From JAHEEL01 sp963836085 (GTDB lineage Bacteria; Actinomycetota; Acidimicrobiia; Spongiisociales; UBA5794), in contig CAWIHT010000016.1 of the NCBI GenBank assembly GCA_963836085.1, positions 1 through 64,000 on the forward strand: a DNA stretch of 64,000 bases, written 5' to 3'. Below are positions 52,111 through 60,524 of this stretch, piece after piece. The number at the start of each line of letters is the position of its first letter. The first letter of the stretch is position 1. Position numbers and translations under genes: made by a program. The notes under the pieces are model-generated. The model searched no databases. It was not told the origin of the DNA and saw nothing but the letters and a program-made list of their open reading frames with translations.

Positions 52111-53055
52111 CTACTGCAGAGCGAAGCTGTCGACAAACGGCTGCAATCGTTCCCGCGTGATGAACCGGCACCGCGGGTCGGCGCGTTCTTTCTCGTAGAT
52201 GACGTAAGGGCTGAACATGTCGGTGATCAGCAACGCCCGCTGTGGGTTGGTCTGTGCGACGGCAACGACGAAGGCGTTGACGGCGCTCTCGGAGAGTTCC
52301 GGATGCTCCCCGGCCTGATGCTCATGGACGATGATCAGAGCAACGGCCCCGGCCTTATGTGCGAGATATGTCTCGCCCGGCCCGTCCGGACCAGCCGAGA
52401 CTTGGTATCCGCCGATCCGGAGCAGTGCCTGCGAGAGGTCCGAGAGCGTCACATCGTTCGGATCGATCCCAGTGGCGCGCAACTGTGCCTCCACGGACTT
52501 CGCATAGAGGATCTCGTCGGTGAACGAAGGGAGCCCGCGGTCCTGCGTCGGCGCCGCTACCCCCGGTTGGATCTCGAACTCCTGCTCACCAAGCGACGCC
52601 AGCGGGTCGTAGCCCGACGCCGACGCATGAGGTACGAGATCCGGCGCCACGATCTCGGGGATCACACCGGGCGACTCGAGTTCAAGCACCGCCACTTCGG
52701 CAGGTTGACCGTCGCGTTGACCGAACACCTCAGCGCGCACGACCTGATCGATGGGCAGACCGTGGGATCGCTTCTCGTGCAAGACGAGTGAAGCATCGTG
52801 ACACAGCACATCACGGAGGTGATCGCTGATCTCATCGTTCGGCAGCGGTACCCCGTAGTAGACCTTCGCGGTGTCGTCGTGAACATGAAAGCCAACCAGG
52901 GTTGGACGCAGGCGATCCTGTGGATCAGGACCTGGCTCCGATGCCAGGAACGATTCCGATGTGGTGCTGCGGACCAGCGACACGATGGCCCACACGATCC
53001 CGATGAGGACCAGACCGACGATGATGGCAACGATGGCGGTGACGGCAGGATTCAA
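52111..53055 (-). CDS. Membrane-anchored protein of unknown function
   Basis: A 314-residue protein started at a TTG with AGGAG six bases upstream. Residues 6-28 (TAIVAIIVGLVLIGIVWAIVS) form one transmembrane helix; the rest is presumably cytoplasmic or external and soluble, with FHVHDDTAKVYYGVPLP, FTDEILYAKSVEAQLRATG and a C-terminal VFVVAVAQTNPQRALLITDMF-like region. The last part has the alternating pattern of a Rossmann or restriction-like core (VALIIVHEHQAGE; RALLITDMFSP), but no motif can be assigned. It stands between tatA and whiB on the same strand. I do not recognise a family. Confidence 0.6.
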   Translation of the reverse strand: MNPAVTAIVAIIVGLVLIGIVWAIVSLVRSTTSESFLASEPGPDPQDRLRPTLVGFHVHDDTAKVYYGVPLPNDEISDHLRDVLCHDASLVLHEKRSHGLPIDQVVRAEVFGQRDGQPAEVAVLELESPGVIPEIVAPDLVPHASASGYDPLASLGEQEFEIQPGVAAPTQDRGLPSFTDEILYAKSVEAQLRATGIDPNDVTLSDLSQALLRIGGYQVSAGPDGPGETYLAHKAGAVALIIVHEHQAGEHPELSESAVNAFVVAVAQTNPQRALLITDMFSPYVIYEKERADPRCRFITRERLQPFVDSFALQ

Positions 53056-53134
53056 CCCGGCTCCTTATGTGAGCGGCACGCCGCGATTCTACCGGAGACA
53101 ACCCGGAGAGGTGGTCTGCGATTCCTACGACCGT

Positions 53135-53422
53135 CTACACCGCGCGGCGACGGCCGATGGCGATCTGGCGCTCTTTGCGGATCTTGCGCCGCTCGCGCTC
53201 GGACATCTGCCCCCAGATCCCGAACTTCTCGCTCGAGACGATGGCGAACTCGAGACACTCATTGCGCACCGTGCATTCGCGACAGATCCCCTTCGCTGTG
53301 CGTGTTGACGCGCCGCGTTCAGGGAAGAACAGATCAGGATCAGCCCCGCGACAGTTCGCGAAATCCTGCCAAGACATGTCGAAGCCATCCGCTTGGAGGG
53401 CTTCGAGAAATTCGCCGAACAT
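53135..53422 (-). CDS. WhiB-family Fe-S transcription factor
   Basis: A 95-residue WhiB-like protein. The four cluster cysteines are Cys24 (NCRGADPDLFFPE), Cys47 and Cys50 (CRECTVRNEC) and Cys56; then GIWGQMSERERRKI is the characteristic turn and basic tail follows. The ATG at 53422 has GGGAG upstream; the longer open frame is not family-like. It diverges from sdhCAB and has a TTGTAATTACAA palindrome ahead of it. WhiB-like proteins bind an iron-sulfur cluster and act with sigma region 4. Confidence 0.93.
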   Translation of the reverse strand: MFGEFLEALQADGFDMSWQDFANCRGADPDLFFPERGASTRTAKGICRECTVRNECLEFAIVSSEKFGIWGQMSERERRKIRKERQIAIGRRRAV

Positions 53423-53438
53423 GGAGCTCCCGTGGTTT

Positions 53439-53450
53439 TTGTAATTACAA
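53439..53450. promoter_or_regulatory. Palindrome TTGTAATTACAA upstream of whiB
   Basis: A perfect 12-base AT-rich palindrome in a GC-rich gap, 16 bases from the whiB start. It may be an operator of an unknown regulator. Confidence 0.4.
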
Positions 53451-53531
53451 CCTTGGGATTCTCCCAACCCCGCGCGCGCTTGTCAACCTCAGATTTGCAC
53501 GCGCGCCTTGTCGCACAAGGATCGCGTCCGT

Positions 53532-53561
53532 TTCGACACGGGCCGCGAACCCCGCGATAAT
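53532..53561 (+). promoter_or_regulatory. Candidate promoter of sdhCAB
   Basis: TTCGAC (53532-53537) and GATAAT (53556-53561) with an 18-base spacer form a plausible housekeeping promoter, giving a leader of about 25 bases to the GTG at 53593. It lies in the 170-base gap facing whiB. Confidence 0.5.
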
Positions 53562-53592
53562 CAATTCGGACGATACAACGGAGGGACATACG

Positions 53593-54333
53593 GTGACGAC
53601 GAAGACCCGTCGACTCGAAGTCAATCGGCGATCCGGATGGCAGGCGTGGCTCGGGCCATTCTTCACGTCCGACGTCGGGATGAAATGGATGATGGCCCTG
53701 ACCGGGATCGGCCTCCTCGGCTACATCGTCGTTCACATGATCGGCAACCTCAAGATCTTCATCGGCCCGGAAGATCTCGACCACTACGCGGAGTCTCTGC
53801 GCACCCTCCTCTACCCCATCTTCCCGAAGGAAGGCGTGCTCTGGCTGTTCCGTGTCGGGCTCATGGCGATGACCGTCATCCACATCTGGTCCGCGACGGT
53901 CCTCGCTCTCAGGAATCGCAAAGCCCGAGGCACGATCCGGTACGAGAAGAAGCGGGAGTACGCGGCAGCGAACTACGCGAGCCGCACCATGCTCTGGGGT
54001 GGCGTGCTTATCGCCATGTTCGTGCTCTACCACCTCGCCGACCTGACCATCGGCAGCGCGAACCCCGACTACGTGGCCGGCGACGTCTACAACAACGTCG
54101 TCTACAGCTTCGAGCGCTGGCCGGTCGCGCTGTTCTACATCATCACGATGTGTTTCCTGGCGCTGCACATCTACCACGGAGCGTGGAGCCTCTTCCAGAG
54201 TCTCGGCCTTGCCAATCCGCGCTACGACACGTGGCGCCGATGGCTGGCGGTGGCGCTCGCGCTCGCCGTTCTGATCGGGAATTCGTCGATTCCGATTGCA
54301 GTCCAGCTCGGCATACTCACGGTTTCGGGTTGA
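53593..54333 (+). CDS. sdhC: Succinate dehydrogenase cytochrome b subunit (5-helix type)
   Basis: A 246-residue membrane subunit of the single-polypeptide cytochrome b type found in B. subtilis and actinobacterial Sdh1: five hydrophobic segments, with conserved His residues in the first (GYIVVHMIGNLKIF, about residue 50), VIHIWSAT, YHLADLT and LALHIYHGAWSLFQ that can ligate two haems. GGAGGG precedes the GTG. No separate SdhD is present. It anchors SdhA/SdhB to the membrane and reduces quinone. Confidence 0.9.
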   Translation: MTTKTRRLEVNRRSGWQAWLGPFFTSDVGMKWMMALTGIGLLGYIVVHMIGNLKIFIGPEDLDHYAESLRTLLYPIFPKEGVLWLFRVGLMAMTVIHIWSATVLALRNRKARGTIRYEKKREYAAANYASRTMLWGGVLIAMFVLYHLADLTIGSANPDYVAGDVYNNVVYSFERWPVALFYIITMCFLALHIYHGAWSLFQSLGLANPRYDTWRRWLAVALALAVLIGNSSIPIAVQLGILTVSG

Positions 54334-54346
54334 GGGGGGAAGCAAC

Positions 54347-56284
54347 ATGACCACTGATTTCAACGGGACCATGCTCGACCCAAAGATCCCCGAGGGACCG
54401 ATCCAGGACAAGTGGACACGCCGCAAATTCGACGTGAAGCTCGTCAACCCCGCCAATCGTCGCAAGTACGACCTCATCGTCGTCGGCACAGGTCTGGCCG
54501 GTGCCGGCGCTGCAGCGGCCCTCGGTGAACTCGGCTACAACGTCAAGGCGTTTACCTACAACGACTCATCGCGCCGTGCGCACTCGATCGCGGCCCAGGG
54601 CGGCATCAACGCCGCCAAGAACTATCCGAACGACAACGACAGCGTCTTCCGGCTGTTCTATGACACCGTGAAAGGTGGCGACTACCGGTCTCGTGAGGCC
54701 AACGTCTACCGCCTTGCCGAGGTGTCGAACTCGATTATCGACCAGACGGTGGCTCAGGGTGCCCCGTACGCCCGCGAGTACGGCGGGTTGCTCGACAACC
54801 GTTCGTTCGGCGGGGCCCAGGTCTCCCGGACGTTCTATGCACGTGGCCAGACGGGCCAGCAGCTGCTGTTGACCGCCTATCAGGCACTCGCCCGCCAGGT
54901 AGGGCTCGGCAACGTCGAACTCTTCACCCGCACGGAGATGCTCGAACTGGTCACCAAGGACGACAGGGCCGTCGGAATCGTGACCCGTGACCTCGTCACC
55001 GGCGAGATCGAGAGCCATTCGGCCCATGCCGTGGTTCTGGCGACCGGCGGCTACTCGAACGTGTACTTCCTGTCGACCAACGCTATGAACTGCAACGGCA
55101 CAGCGGCTTGGCGGGCCTACCGAAAGGGTGCGTTCTTCGCCAACCCGTCGTTCACGCAGATCCACCCGACGTGCATCCCGGCGAGCGACGAACACCAGTC
55201 GAAGCTCACCCTCATGTCCGAGTCACTACGCAACGACGGCCGCATCTGGGTGCCGAAGACCGCCGGCGACAGCCGTCCACCGAACGAGATCCCGGAAGAG
55301 GACCGCGACTACTACCTCGAGCGGCAGTATCCGGCCTTCGGAAACCTCGTCCCCCGCGACGTCGCGTCGCGTGCGGCGATGCGGATGATCGATCAGGATC
55401 GCGGGGTTGGCCCGCTGAAGAACGGGGTGTATCTCGACTTCGCCGACGCAATCAACCGTCTCGGGCGGCAGACGATCGAGGACCGCTACGGGAACCTCTT
55501 CGAGATGTACGAGCGCATCACGGATGAGAACCCCTACGAGGTGCCGATGCGGATCTATCCCGCACCGCACTACACCATGGGCGGCCTCTGGGTCGACTAC
55601 AACCTCGAGACCACGGTCCCAGGGTTGTTCGCATCGGGAGAGGCGAACTTCTCCGATCACGGCGCGAACCGACTCGGCGCCTCGGCCCTCATGCAGGGTG
55701 TCGCCGACGGCTATTTCGTCCTGCCCGCAACCATCTCGGGGTATCTCGCCAACTGGCTGAATGTCGCTCCGGTGCCAACCGATGATGAGGTGTTCGCCGA
55801 TGCTGAACAGGCGGTGAAGGCTCGGATCGAGAAGTTCCTGTCGATCGACGGAAAGCACTCGGTCGACTACTTCCACCGGCGTCTCGGCAAGATCATGATC
55901 GAAGAGTGCGGCATGTCTCGCGATCGCGAGGGTCTCGAGAAGGCGCTCCAGCAGATCCCGGCCCTCCGGGAGGAGTTCTGGAGCGATCTGAAGGTCCTCG
56001 GCGACGAAGAATCCATGAATCAGTCGCTCGAACGGGCCGGCCGCGTCGCCGACTTCCTTGAGCTTGCGGAACTGATGGTTCGCGACGCACTCGATCGTGA
56101 GGAATCGTGCGGTGGCCACTTCCGGCTCGAACACCAGACCGAGGACGGAGAGGCGAGACGCGACGATGAGAACTTCGCGTTCGTCTCGGCGTGGCAATGG
56201 ACAGGCGAGGACTCGCCGCCGATACGCAACACGGAGCCACTCGAGTTCGAATACGTTGCCCTTACGCAAAGGAGCTACAAGTGA
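54347..56284 (+). CDS. sdhA: Succinate dehydrogenase flavoprotein subunit
   Basis: A 645-residue flavoprotein. The ATG at 54347 has GGGGGGAAG upstream. FAD motif VVGTGLAGAGAA near residue 47, the covalent-FAD His region SRRAHSIAAQGGINAAKN near residue 78, and the catalytic RxxxxxA region YPAPHYTMGGLW near 410 and GEANFSDHGANRLG near 440. Length and the KGGDYRSREANVY stretch match the actinobacterial Sdh1 type. The stop overlaps sdhB by GTGA. Confidence 0.93.
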   Translation: MTTDFNGTMLDPKIPEGPIQDKWTRRKFDVKLVNPANRRKYDLIVVGTGLAGAGAAAALGELGYNVKAFTYNDSSRRAHSIAAQGGINAAKNYPNDNDSVFRLFYDTVKGGDYRSREANVYRLAEVSNSIIDQTVAQGAPYAREYGGLLDNRSFGGAQVSRTFYARGQTGQQLLLTAYQALARQVGLGNVELFTRTEMLELVTKDDRAVGIVTRDLVTGEIESHSAHAVVLATGGYSNVYFLSTNAMNCNGTAAWRAYRKGAFFANPSFTQIHPTCIPASDEHQSKLTLMSESLRNDGRIWVPKTAGDSRPPNEIPEEDRDYYLERQYPAFGNLVPRDVASRAAMRMIDQDRGVGPLKNGVYLDFADAINRLGRQTIEDRYGNLFEMYERITDENPYEVPMRIYPAPHYTMGGLWVDYNLETTVPGLFASGEANFSDHGANRLGASALMQGVADGYFVLPATISGYLANWLNVAPVPTDDEVFADAEQAVKARIEKFLSIDGKHSVDYFHRRLGKIMIEECGMSRDREGLEKALQQIPALREEFWSDLKVLGDEESMNQSLERAGRVADFLELAELMVRDALDREESCGGHFRLEHQTEDGEARRDDENFAFVSAWQWTGEDSPPIRNTEPLEFEYVALTQRSYK

Positions 56285-57045
56285 ATCTCACTCTCCGCGT
56301 GTGGCGGCAATCGGGACCCGGGTCCGAAGGCTCGTTCAAGACCTACGAGGCGAAGGACGTCAGCCCGGATGCCTCGTTCTTCGAGATGCTCGACGAGTTG
56401 AACGAGCGACTGAACGAACAAGGCATCGAGCCGATCGCATTCGACAGCGATTGCCGTGAGGGCATTTGCGGCACCTGCGGCGTGATGGTCGACGGCAATC
56501 CCCACGGTCCGCAGAGCGGCACCGCAACCTGCCAACTCCACATGCGCAAGTTCAACGACGGCGACACCATCACGGTCGAGCCGTGGCGTGCTTTGGCATT
56601 CCCGGTGCTGAAGGACCTGGTCGTCGATCGGAACCCGTTCGACAAGATCATCCAGGCCGGCGGATACATCAGCGTCAACATCGGCGCAGCGCAGGATGCG
56701 AATGCAATCCCGGTGCCGAAGCCGGCGGCCGAGTCCGCGATGGACGCTGCTGCCTGCATCGGATGTGCCGCGTGTGTTGCCGCGTGCCCGAACAGCGCCG
56801 CAAACCTGTTCACAGCGGCCAAACTCGCGCACATGAACCTGCTCCCGCAGGGGCAACCGGAGCGCTATCTCCGCACCACGGCCATGGTCGAGACGATGGA
56901 GTCGTACTTCGGCTCCTGCAGGAACTATGGCGAGTGCGAAGCAGCCTGCCCAAAGAGCATCTCGATCGATGTCATCGCCTGGATGAACCGCGACTACGTT
57001 GCGGCTCAGTGGAAGAACCTTCGAAAGCACGGGCAGCAGGCGTAG
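56281..57045 (+). CDS. sdhB: Succinate dehydrogenase iron-sulfur subunit
   Basis: A 254-residue iron-sulfur subunit started at the GTG at 56281, overlapping the sdhA stop. The [2Fe-2S] site is CREGICGTCG with a later Cys; CIGCAACVAACPN and CRNYGECEAACPKS are the [3Fe-4S]/[4Fe-4S] sites. It passes electrons from SdhA to the SdhC haems. Last gene of sdhCAB. Confidence 0.94.
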   Translation: MNLTLRVWRQSGPGSEGSFKTYEAKDVSPDASFFEMLDELNERLNEQGIEPIAFDSDCREGICGTCGVMVDGNPHGPQSGTATCQLHMRKFNDGDTITVEPWRALAFPVLKDLVVDRNPFDKIIQAGGYISVNIGAAQDANAIPVPKPAAESAMDAAACIGCAACVAACPNSAANLFTAAKLAHMNLLPQGQPERYLRTTAMVETMESYFGSCRNYGECEAACPKSISIDVIAWMNRDYVAAQWKNLRKHGQQA

Positions 57046-57113
57046 CAGCGACTTTTGATCAAACGCTCAAAATCTGGCACTATCATCGGTAGCCCACGAC
57101 GAAAGGACCACAC

Positions 57114-57497
57114 GTGGCACAGTTTCTCAGTGAAGAGCACATGGCGATGGGAACAGCAGGACTGAACGACGACGCCGGCTTCACTGCGGCCATGACCAAC
57201 GTCGATCTCGGCTTGCAGTTCAACGTCACCGACGCTCCCGACGGCGAGATCGACTACTACCTCACCGTGGGGGACGGGGCTGCCGTCATGGCTCTCGGAA
57301 TCCTCGAGGACGCCGACGCTTCGGTGTCGAGCGACTACGACACCGCAGCAGCGATTGCGAAGGGTGAACTGAACGTGCAGATGGCGTTCATGACCGGGAA
57401 GATCAAGGTCGGCGGCAACATGGCCAAGGTCATGATGTACCAGGGCCTGATCAACGAATTCGCTCGCGTCTCGAGCACTCTCGACCTGGACTACTAG
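57114..57497 (+). CDS. SCP2 sterol-binding domain protein
   Basis: A 127-residue single SCP2 domain. Recognisable strands and helices: DLGLQFNVTDAPDGEIDYYL, then the C-terminal FMTGKIKVGGNMAKVMM, the standard SCP2 signature. AAAGGA precedes the GTG. SCP2 domains carry lipids or acyl-CoA; the actual ligand is unknown. The gene follows sdhB by 68 bases with a possible promoter of its own, and ends at a strong terminator. Confidence 0.88.
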   Translation: MAQFLSEEHMAMGTAGLNDDAGFTAAMTNVDLGLQFNVTDAPDGEIDYYLTVGDGAAVMALGILEDADASVSSDYDTAAAIAKGELNVQMAFMTGKIKVGGNMAKVMMYQGLINEFARVSSTLDLDY

Positions 57498-57513
57498 ACC
57501 ACCAGCATTCAGG

Positions 57514-57549
57514 GCGAAGGAGGGGCGCCCCACGGCGCCCCTCCTTCGC
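57514..57549 (+). terminator. Intrinsic-type terminator after SCP2 gene
   Basis: GCGAAGGAGGGGCGCC pairs perfectly with GGCGCCCCTCCTTCGC around CCAC, 16 bases after the stop codon. It should end the sdh/SCP2 transcripts. Confidence 0.75.
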
Positions 57550-57886
57550 GTCCGGAGCAAGACCCGCGCCCGAGCAATTCCTCCCCCTCAGGGTTGTATT
57601 CGGGAGCGTTGTTGACGCGTGCCGCGGAGCCCGGCAGCAACACACAGGCGACGTGGATGCGGGGTTCTTTGTCTCTCCCACGAAGTGGGGGAGACGCGGC
57701 CGGACGGATGTCCGGGCGCAGAGGGGGCTGCTCGCTTCGCCGGCAGGCCCCATCGGCGCGATTCGGCCTCCCAGAGCCCTCTCCGCTGCGCTCCGGCCTA
57801 GCGGCCGGTGCTCGCGCCTCTCCCACTGCGTGGGAGAGGCAAAGACCGTCGCAGCTCGCAGCTCGTAGCTCGTGGCTTCGGACGCG
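57550..57886. repeat. Non-coding stretch with repeat-type hairpins
   Basis: About 340 bases without a supported gene. It holds GTCTCTCCCAC/GTGGGGGAGAC (57671-57695), CCGGACGGATGTCCGG near 57700, CCTCTCCCAC/GTGGGAGAGG (57817-57839) and an AGCTCGCAGCTCGTAGCTCG stretch at about 57852-57871. Related CTCTCC.../...GGAGAG hairpins occur near 27.95 kb and 62.03 kb. An open frame on the plus strand has no ribosome-binding site and no family features, so it is not called. Confidence 0.6.
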
Positions 57887-57920
57887 AAGAAGGGGCGCCG
57901 TGCGGCGCCCCTTGCTTCTT
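57887..57920. terminator. Terminator after HU gene
   Basis: AAGGGGCGCC pairs with GGCGCCCCTT around GTGC, with further AAGAA/TTCTT pairing. It lies 22 bases from the HU stop codon at 57942, on the minus-strand exit side. Confidence 0.65.
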
Positions 57921-57941
57921 GGCTATTCGTCGTTGTCGGGA

Positions 57942-58220
57942 TCAGCCAGGCTTGACCTGATCCTTGAACGCCTTGCCCGCCTTGAACGCAGGTACGCGGG
58001 TTGCCGCGACCTTGACTTCTGCACCCGTCTGCGGGTTCCGAGCCGTACGTGCCTTGCGGTCACGAGCCTCGAACGTTCCGAATCCAGTGATCTGGACCTT
58101 GCCCTGGGTCACAACGCCGGACACGATGACGTCGAGTGCTTCGTCGATGACCTTGGCGGCAGTTGCCTTCGACTCGCCGGTATTGCGAGCGACAGCGTCG
58201 ATGAGCTCACCCTTGTTCAT
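57942..58220 (-). CDS. hup: DNA-binding protein HU
   Basis: A 92-residue HU. The ATG at 58220 has GGGAGG upstream. Standard features: MNKGELIDAVARNTG at the N-terminus, GFGTFEARDRKARTARNPQTG with the arm Pro, and a C-terminal AFKAGKAFKDQVKPG. No Lys/Ala-rich actinobacterial extension is present. It compacts DNA and helps replication and recombination. Confidence 0.95.
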   Translation of the reverse strand: MNKGELIDAVARNTGESKATAAKVIDEALDVIVSGVVTQGKVQITGFGTFEARDRKARTARNPQTGAEVKVAATRVPAFKAGKAFKDQVKPG

Positions 58221-58368
58221 AGAGACCTCCCTAGATGGTCGAAGATGCTGAGGTAAATCACAGCGGTGTAACCCTAACGGTGCGCTTGCGCGTGGGCAAG
58301 AACTGTTGCAGGGCAAGGACTCCGCTTGCCGCCGGACCGATTAGGGTATCCCGGACGAGGAGGCACTG

Positions 58369-59289
58369 TTGAAACACAACTGGAGCAAGATCGCCATCAC
58401 ACTCGGACCCGCGATCGTCATGGTTGCGATCGCGTGGGAGATGGCGCGAACGAACCCCGCCTACGGGTTCCTCGTCGAGCCGTGGTCGCTCCACGGGTAC
58501 GAGATGGACCAGGGCTGGACCTACTTCGCGATCGGTCTGGCGCTGCTCCTGCTCGCCCTCGCCGTCACGCCGAAACGATCAGTCGAGACGGGATACTCGG
58601 CTGCGGTCGTCGCCCTCGGCACGATCGTCGGAACCGTGCTGGTGGCAGCGTTCGGACCCGACGTCGTATCGATCACCTTCTCGACGCTCATCGTCACCGT
58701 GCTCAGCCTGCTCCTCTCGATCATGCTGTACCGAACGTTCAAAAGCCTTGTCCTGCCAAGGGTTCCGGCGCTCGACCGCTTCATCGTCAGGGTCGTGACC
58801 GGACTCGGCGCGCTGGTCTTGATCTTCTTCCTCATCACCACCACCGTCGGTTCGACGACCGTCGAACTCAACCCGGGTCTCGCGGCATTCGCGGGTCTGG
58901 GACTCCTCGGCCTGTTCGCCCTTGCGACCGTACCCCACGGCCTCGCAGCGAACCGGTTCCTCATCTATGTCACCATCCTCGGGGGTGCGGCAATCGGCCT
59001 CTCGGGTGGTTCATTGCGCACGACACTGCGAGAAGCACAAGTCGAAACGATCGGCGTCGCGGCCCAGTACAAGGATGTGCAAGTCGGCTACGGATGGTTC
59101 ATCGCCCTGGCCGGATTCATCATCCTGTTCGTCGGAGCGGTGGCATTGTGGGCAACGCGACGAGACATCATCATCGCCCGGACACGTGCACGCGAACAAC
59201 GGGCTGCGGCAGAAAAGAGCGCGCAGGAGATCAGAGAGTCGCACGAACAGTACGAACGGGAGAAGGCAGCGGCCGCTGCACAGTCCTGA
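58369..59289 (+). CDS. Multi-pass membrane protein of unknown function
   Basis: A 306-residue protein started at a TTG with GAGGAGG just upstream. Seven to eight hydrophobic segments are seen (for example ITLGPAIVMVAIAW; YFAIGLALLLLALAV; FLIYVTILGGAAIGL). The last 45 residues form a charged helix (ARTRAREQRAAAEKSAQEI, then ESHEQYEREKA), probably a cytoplasmic coiled coil. No motif identifies a family; transport, sensing or structural roles are all possible. It faces mdh across a bidirectional terminator. Confidence 0.6.
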   Translation: MKHNWSKIAITLGPAIVMVAIAWEMARTNPAYGFLVEPWSLHGYEMDQGWTYFAIGLALLLLALAVTPKRSVETGYSAAVVALGTIVGTVLVAAFGPDVVSITFSTLIVTVLSLLLSIMLYRTFKSLVLPRVPALDRFIVRVVTGLGALVLIFFLITTTVGSTTVELNPGLAAFAGLGLLGLFALATVPHGLAANRFLIYVTILGGAAIGLSGGSLRTTLREAQVETIGVAAQYKDVQVGYGWFIALAGFIILFVGAVALWATRRDIIIARTRAREQRAAAEKSAQEIRESHEQYEREKAAAAAQS

Positions 59290-59310
59290 CCGAACTCGAG
59301 GACTCGCGAA

Positions 59311-59340
59311 GAATGGCCCAGGGGTGACCCTGGGCCATTC
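59311..59340. terminator. Bidirectional terminator
   Basis: GAATGGCCCAGGG pairs with CCCTGGGCCATTC around GTGA. It lies between the converging membrane-protein gene and mdh, 22 bases from the first stop and 25 from the second. Confidence 0.75.
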
Positions 59341-59364
59341 TCATATCTACAGACTACGAAGGCC

Positions 59365-60300
59365 TCAGTAGTCGATCTCGTCCATCTCGGCGACCTTTAC
59401 CTTGACGGCCACGGCCGCTTCGCGAAGGCCCTCGACCTCGGTGGCGGTGAGCGGCGCTTCATACACCTCTCTGACGCCACCGGCGCCGAGTTTGGCGAGA
59501 ACTCCGAGGTAGACGTCGTCGATCCCGTACTGACCGGTCACCCACGCGCAGACCGGCATCTCGGCACCGCTGTCGGTGACGATCGCCTCCACCATTGCTG
59601 CAGCGGCGGCCGACGGGGCGTAGTAGGCCGATCCGGTCTTGAGCAGGGCGACAACCTCCGCTCCACCGTTGCGGGTTCGCTCCACGAGTTCCTCAATCGA
59701 GGCCTCGTCAAGTGCTTCACCAAGCGGCTTCCCGTCGACTTCACACAATGACGGCACCGGAACCATGGTCTCTCCGTGGCTGCCGAGCGTCACGGCCTTG
59801 ACGGCGAGGATGTCCGCGCCGGTTCGCTCAGAGATGAAGTGTGCGAGCCGCGCCGAGTCGAGCATGCCGGCCTGACCGATCACTCGGCTCTTCGGGAACC
59901 CGGAAACCTCTGCAGCCAGCGTCGTCATCTGATCGAGCGGGTTCGTAACCACAACGATCACGCACTCGGGCGAGTTCGCAACTACCCGCTCGGTCACGGT
60001 CTTGATGATTCCCGCGTTGACACCGAGGAGGTCCATGCGGCTCATCCCGGGTTTGCGCGGGAGACCGGCCGTGATCACCACGACATCGCTATCGGCGGTG
60101 TCGGCATAGTCGTTCGTGCCCGTGACGATGGTTCGGTAGCCGAGCACCGGACGCGACTGGTTCATGTCGAGAGCGAGACCCTGCGGCAATCCCTCGACGA
60201 TGTCGATCATCACGACTTCGTCGACGACGTCCGCCTCGGCCAGGCGTTGCACCGTCGTCGATCCGTACTTGCCAGCCCCTACAACAGTGACCTTGCTCAT
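59365..60300 (-). CDS. mdh: Malate dehydrogenase
   Basis: A 311-residue LDH-like malate dehydrogenase. The ATG at 60300 has GAGG upstream; the longer frame is not homologous. It has VTVVGAGKYGSTT as NAD motif, GLPRKPGMSRMDLL with the two substrate-specific Arg residues, VTNPLDQMTTLAAEVSG, SRVIGQAGMLDSAR and the catalytic His region GSHGETMVPVPS. It converts malate to oxaloacetate with NAD in the TCA cycle, beside sdh and icd genes. Confidence 0.93.
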   Translation of the reverse strand: MSKVTVVGAGKYGSTTVQRLAEADVVDEVVMIDIVEGLPQGLALDMNQSRPVLGYRTIVTGTNDYADTADSDVVVITAGLPRKPGMSRMDLLGVNAGIIKTVTERVVANSPECVIVVVTNPLDQMTTLAAEVSGFPKSRVIGQAGMLDSARLAHFISERTGADILAVKAVTLGSHGETMVPVPSLCEVDGKPLGEALDEASIEELVERTRNGGAEVVALLKTGSAYYAPSAAAAAMVEAIVTDSGAEMPVCAWVTGQYGIDDVYLGVLAKLGAGGVREVYEAPLTATEVEGLREAAVAVKVKVAEMDEIDY

Positions 60301-60398
60301 CGTGGTCCTCCCTGTGAGCGATTCCACACAAGGGTAGTTCGCTCCAGGCACCACCCACCGAAGGCAGCAGGCGCCTGCTCATGGTCAGACCGATCGGC

Positions 60399-60524
60399 TC
60401 AGCTGCGCTTCGAGCGGTCGACGGCTTTGAGGATCTTCAAGTTGAGGACGACGAAACGCACCGCCTGGCGCGGCTTGCTCTGCATCCGCTTCTTCTCTGC
60501 GTCGGTGAGCTGCAATTCGGTCAC
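60399..60524 (-). CDS. 41-residue protein coupled to the SQR-like gene
   Basis: A very short gene: the GTG at 60524 overlaps the preceding stop (GTGA), so ribosomes can re-initiate. The peptide is strongly basic and helical (TDAEKKRMQSKPRQAVRF, then VVLNLKILKAVDRSKRS). It has no recognisable domain. Position just after the flavoprotein gene suggests a small partner or membrane-associated accessory. Confidence 0.55.
   Translation of the reverse strand: MTELQLTDAEKKRMQSKPRQAVRFVVLNLKILKAVDRSKRS

Noticed and set aside
18111..58078. Further GAACGTTC copies at 18111, 19460 and 58071
   Set aside because: They lie inside coding sequences, away from promoters, without the outer palindrome bases.
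57594..58256. 220-codon plus-strand frame crossing the HU gene
   Set aside because: No ribosome-binding site, no family signal and antisense to HU.
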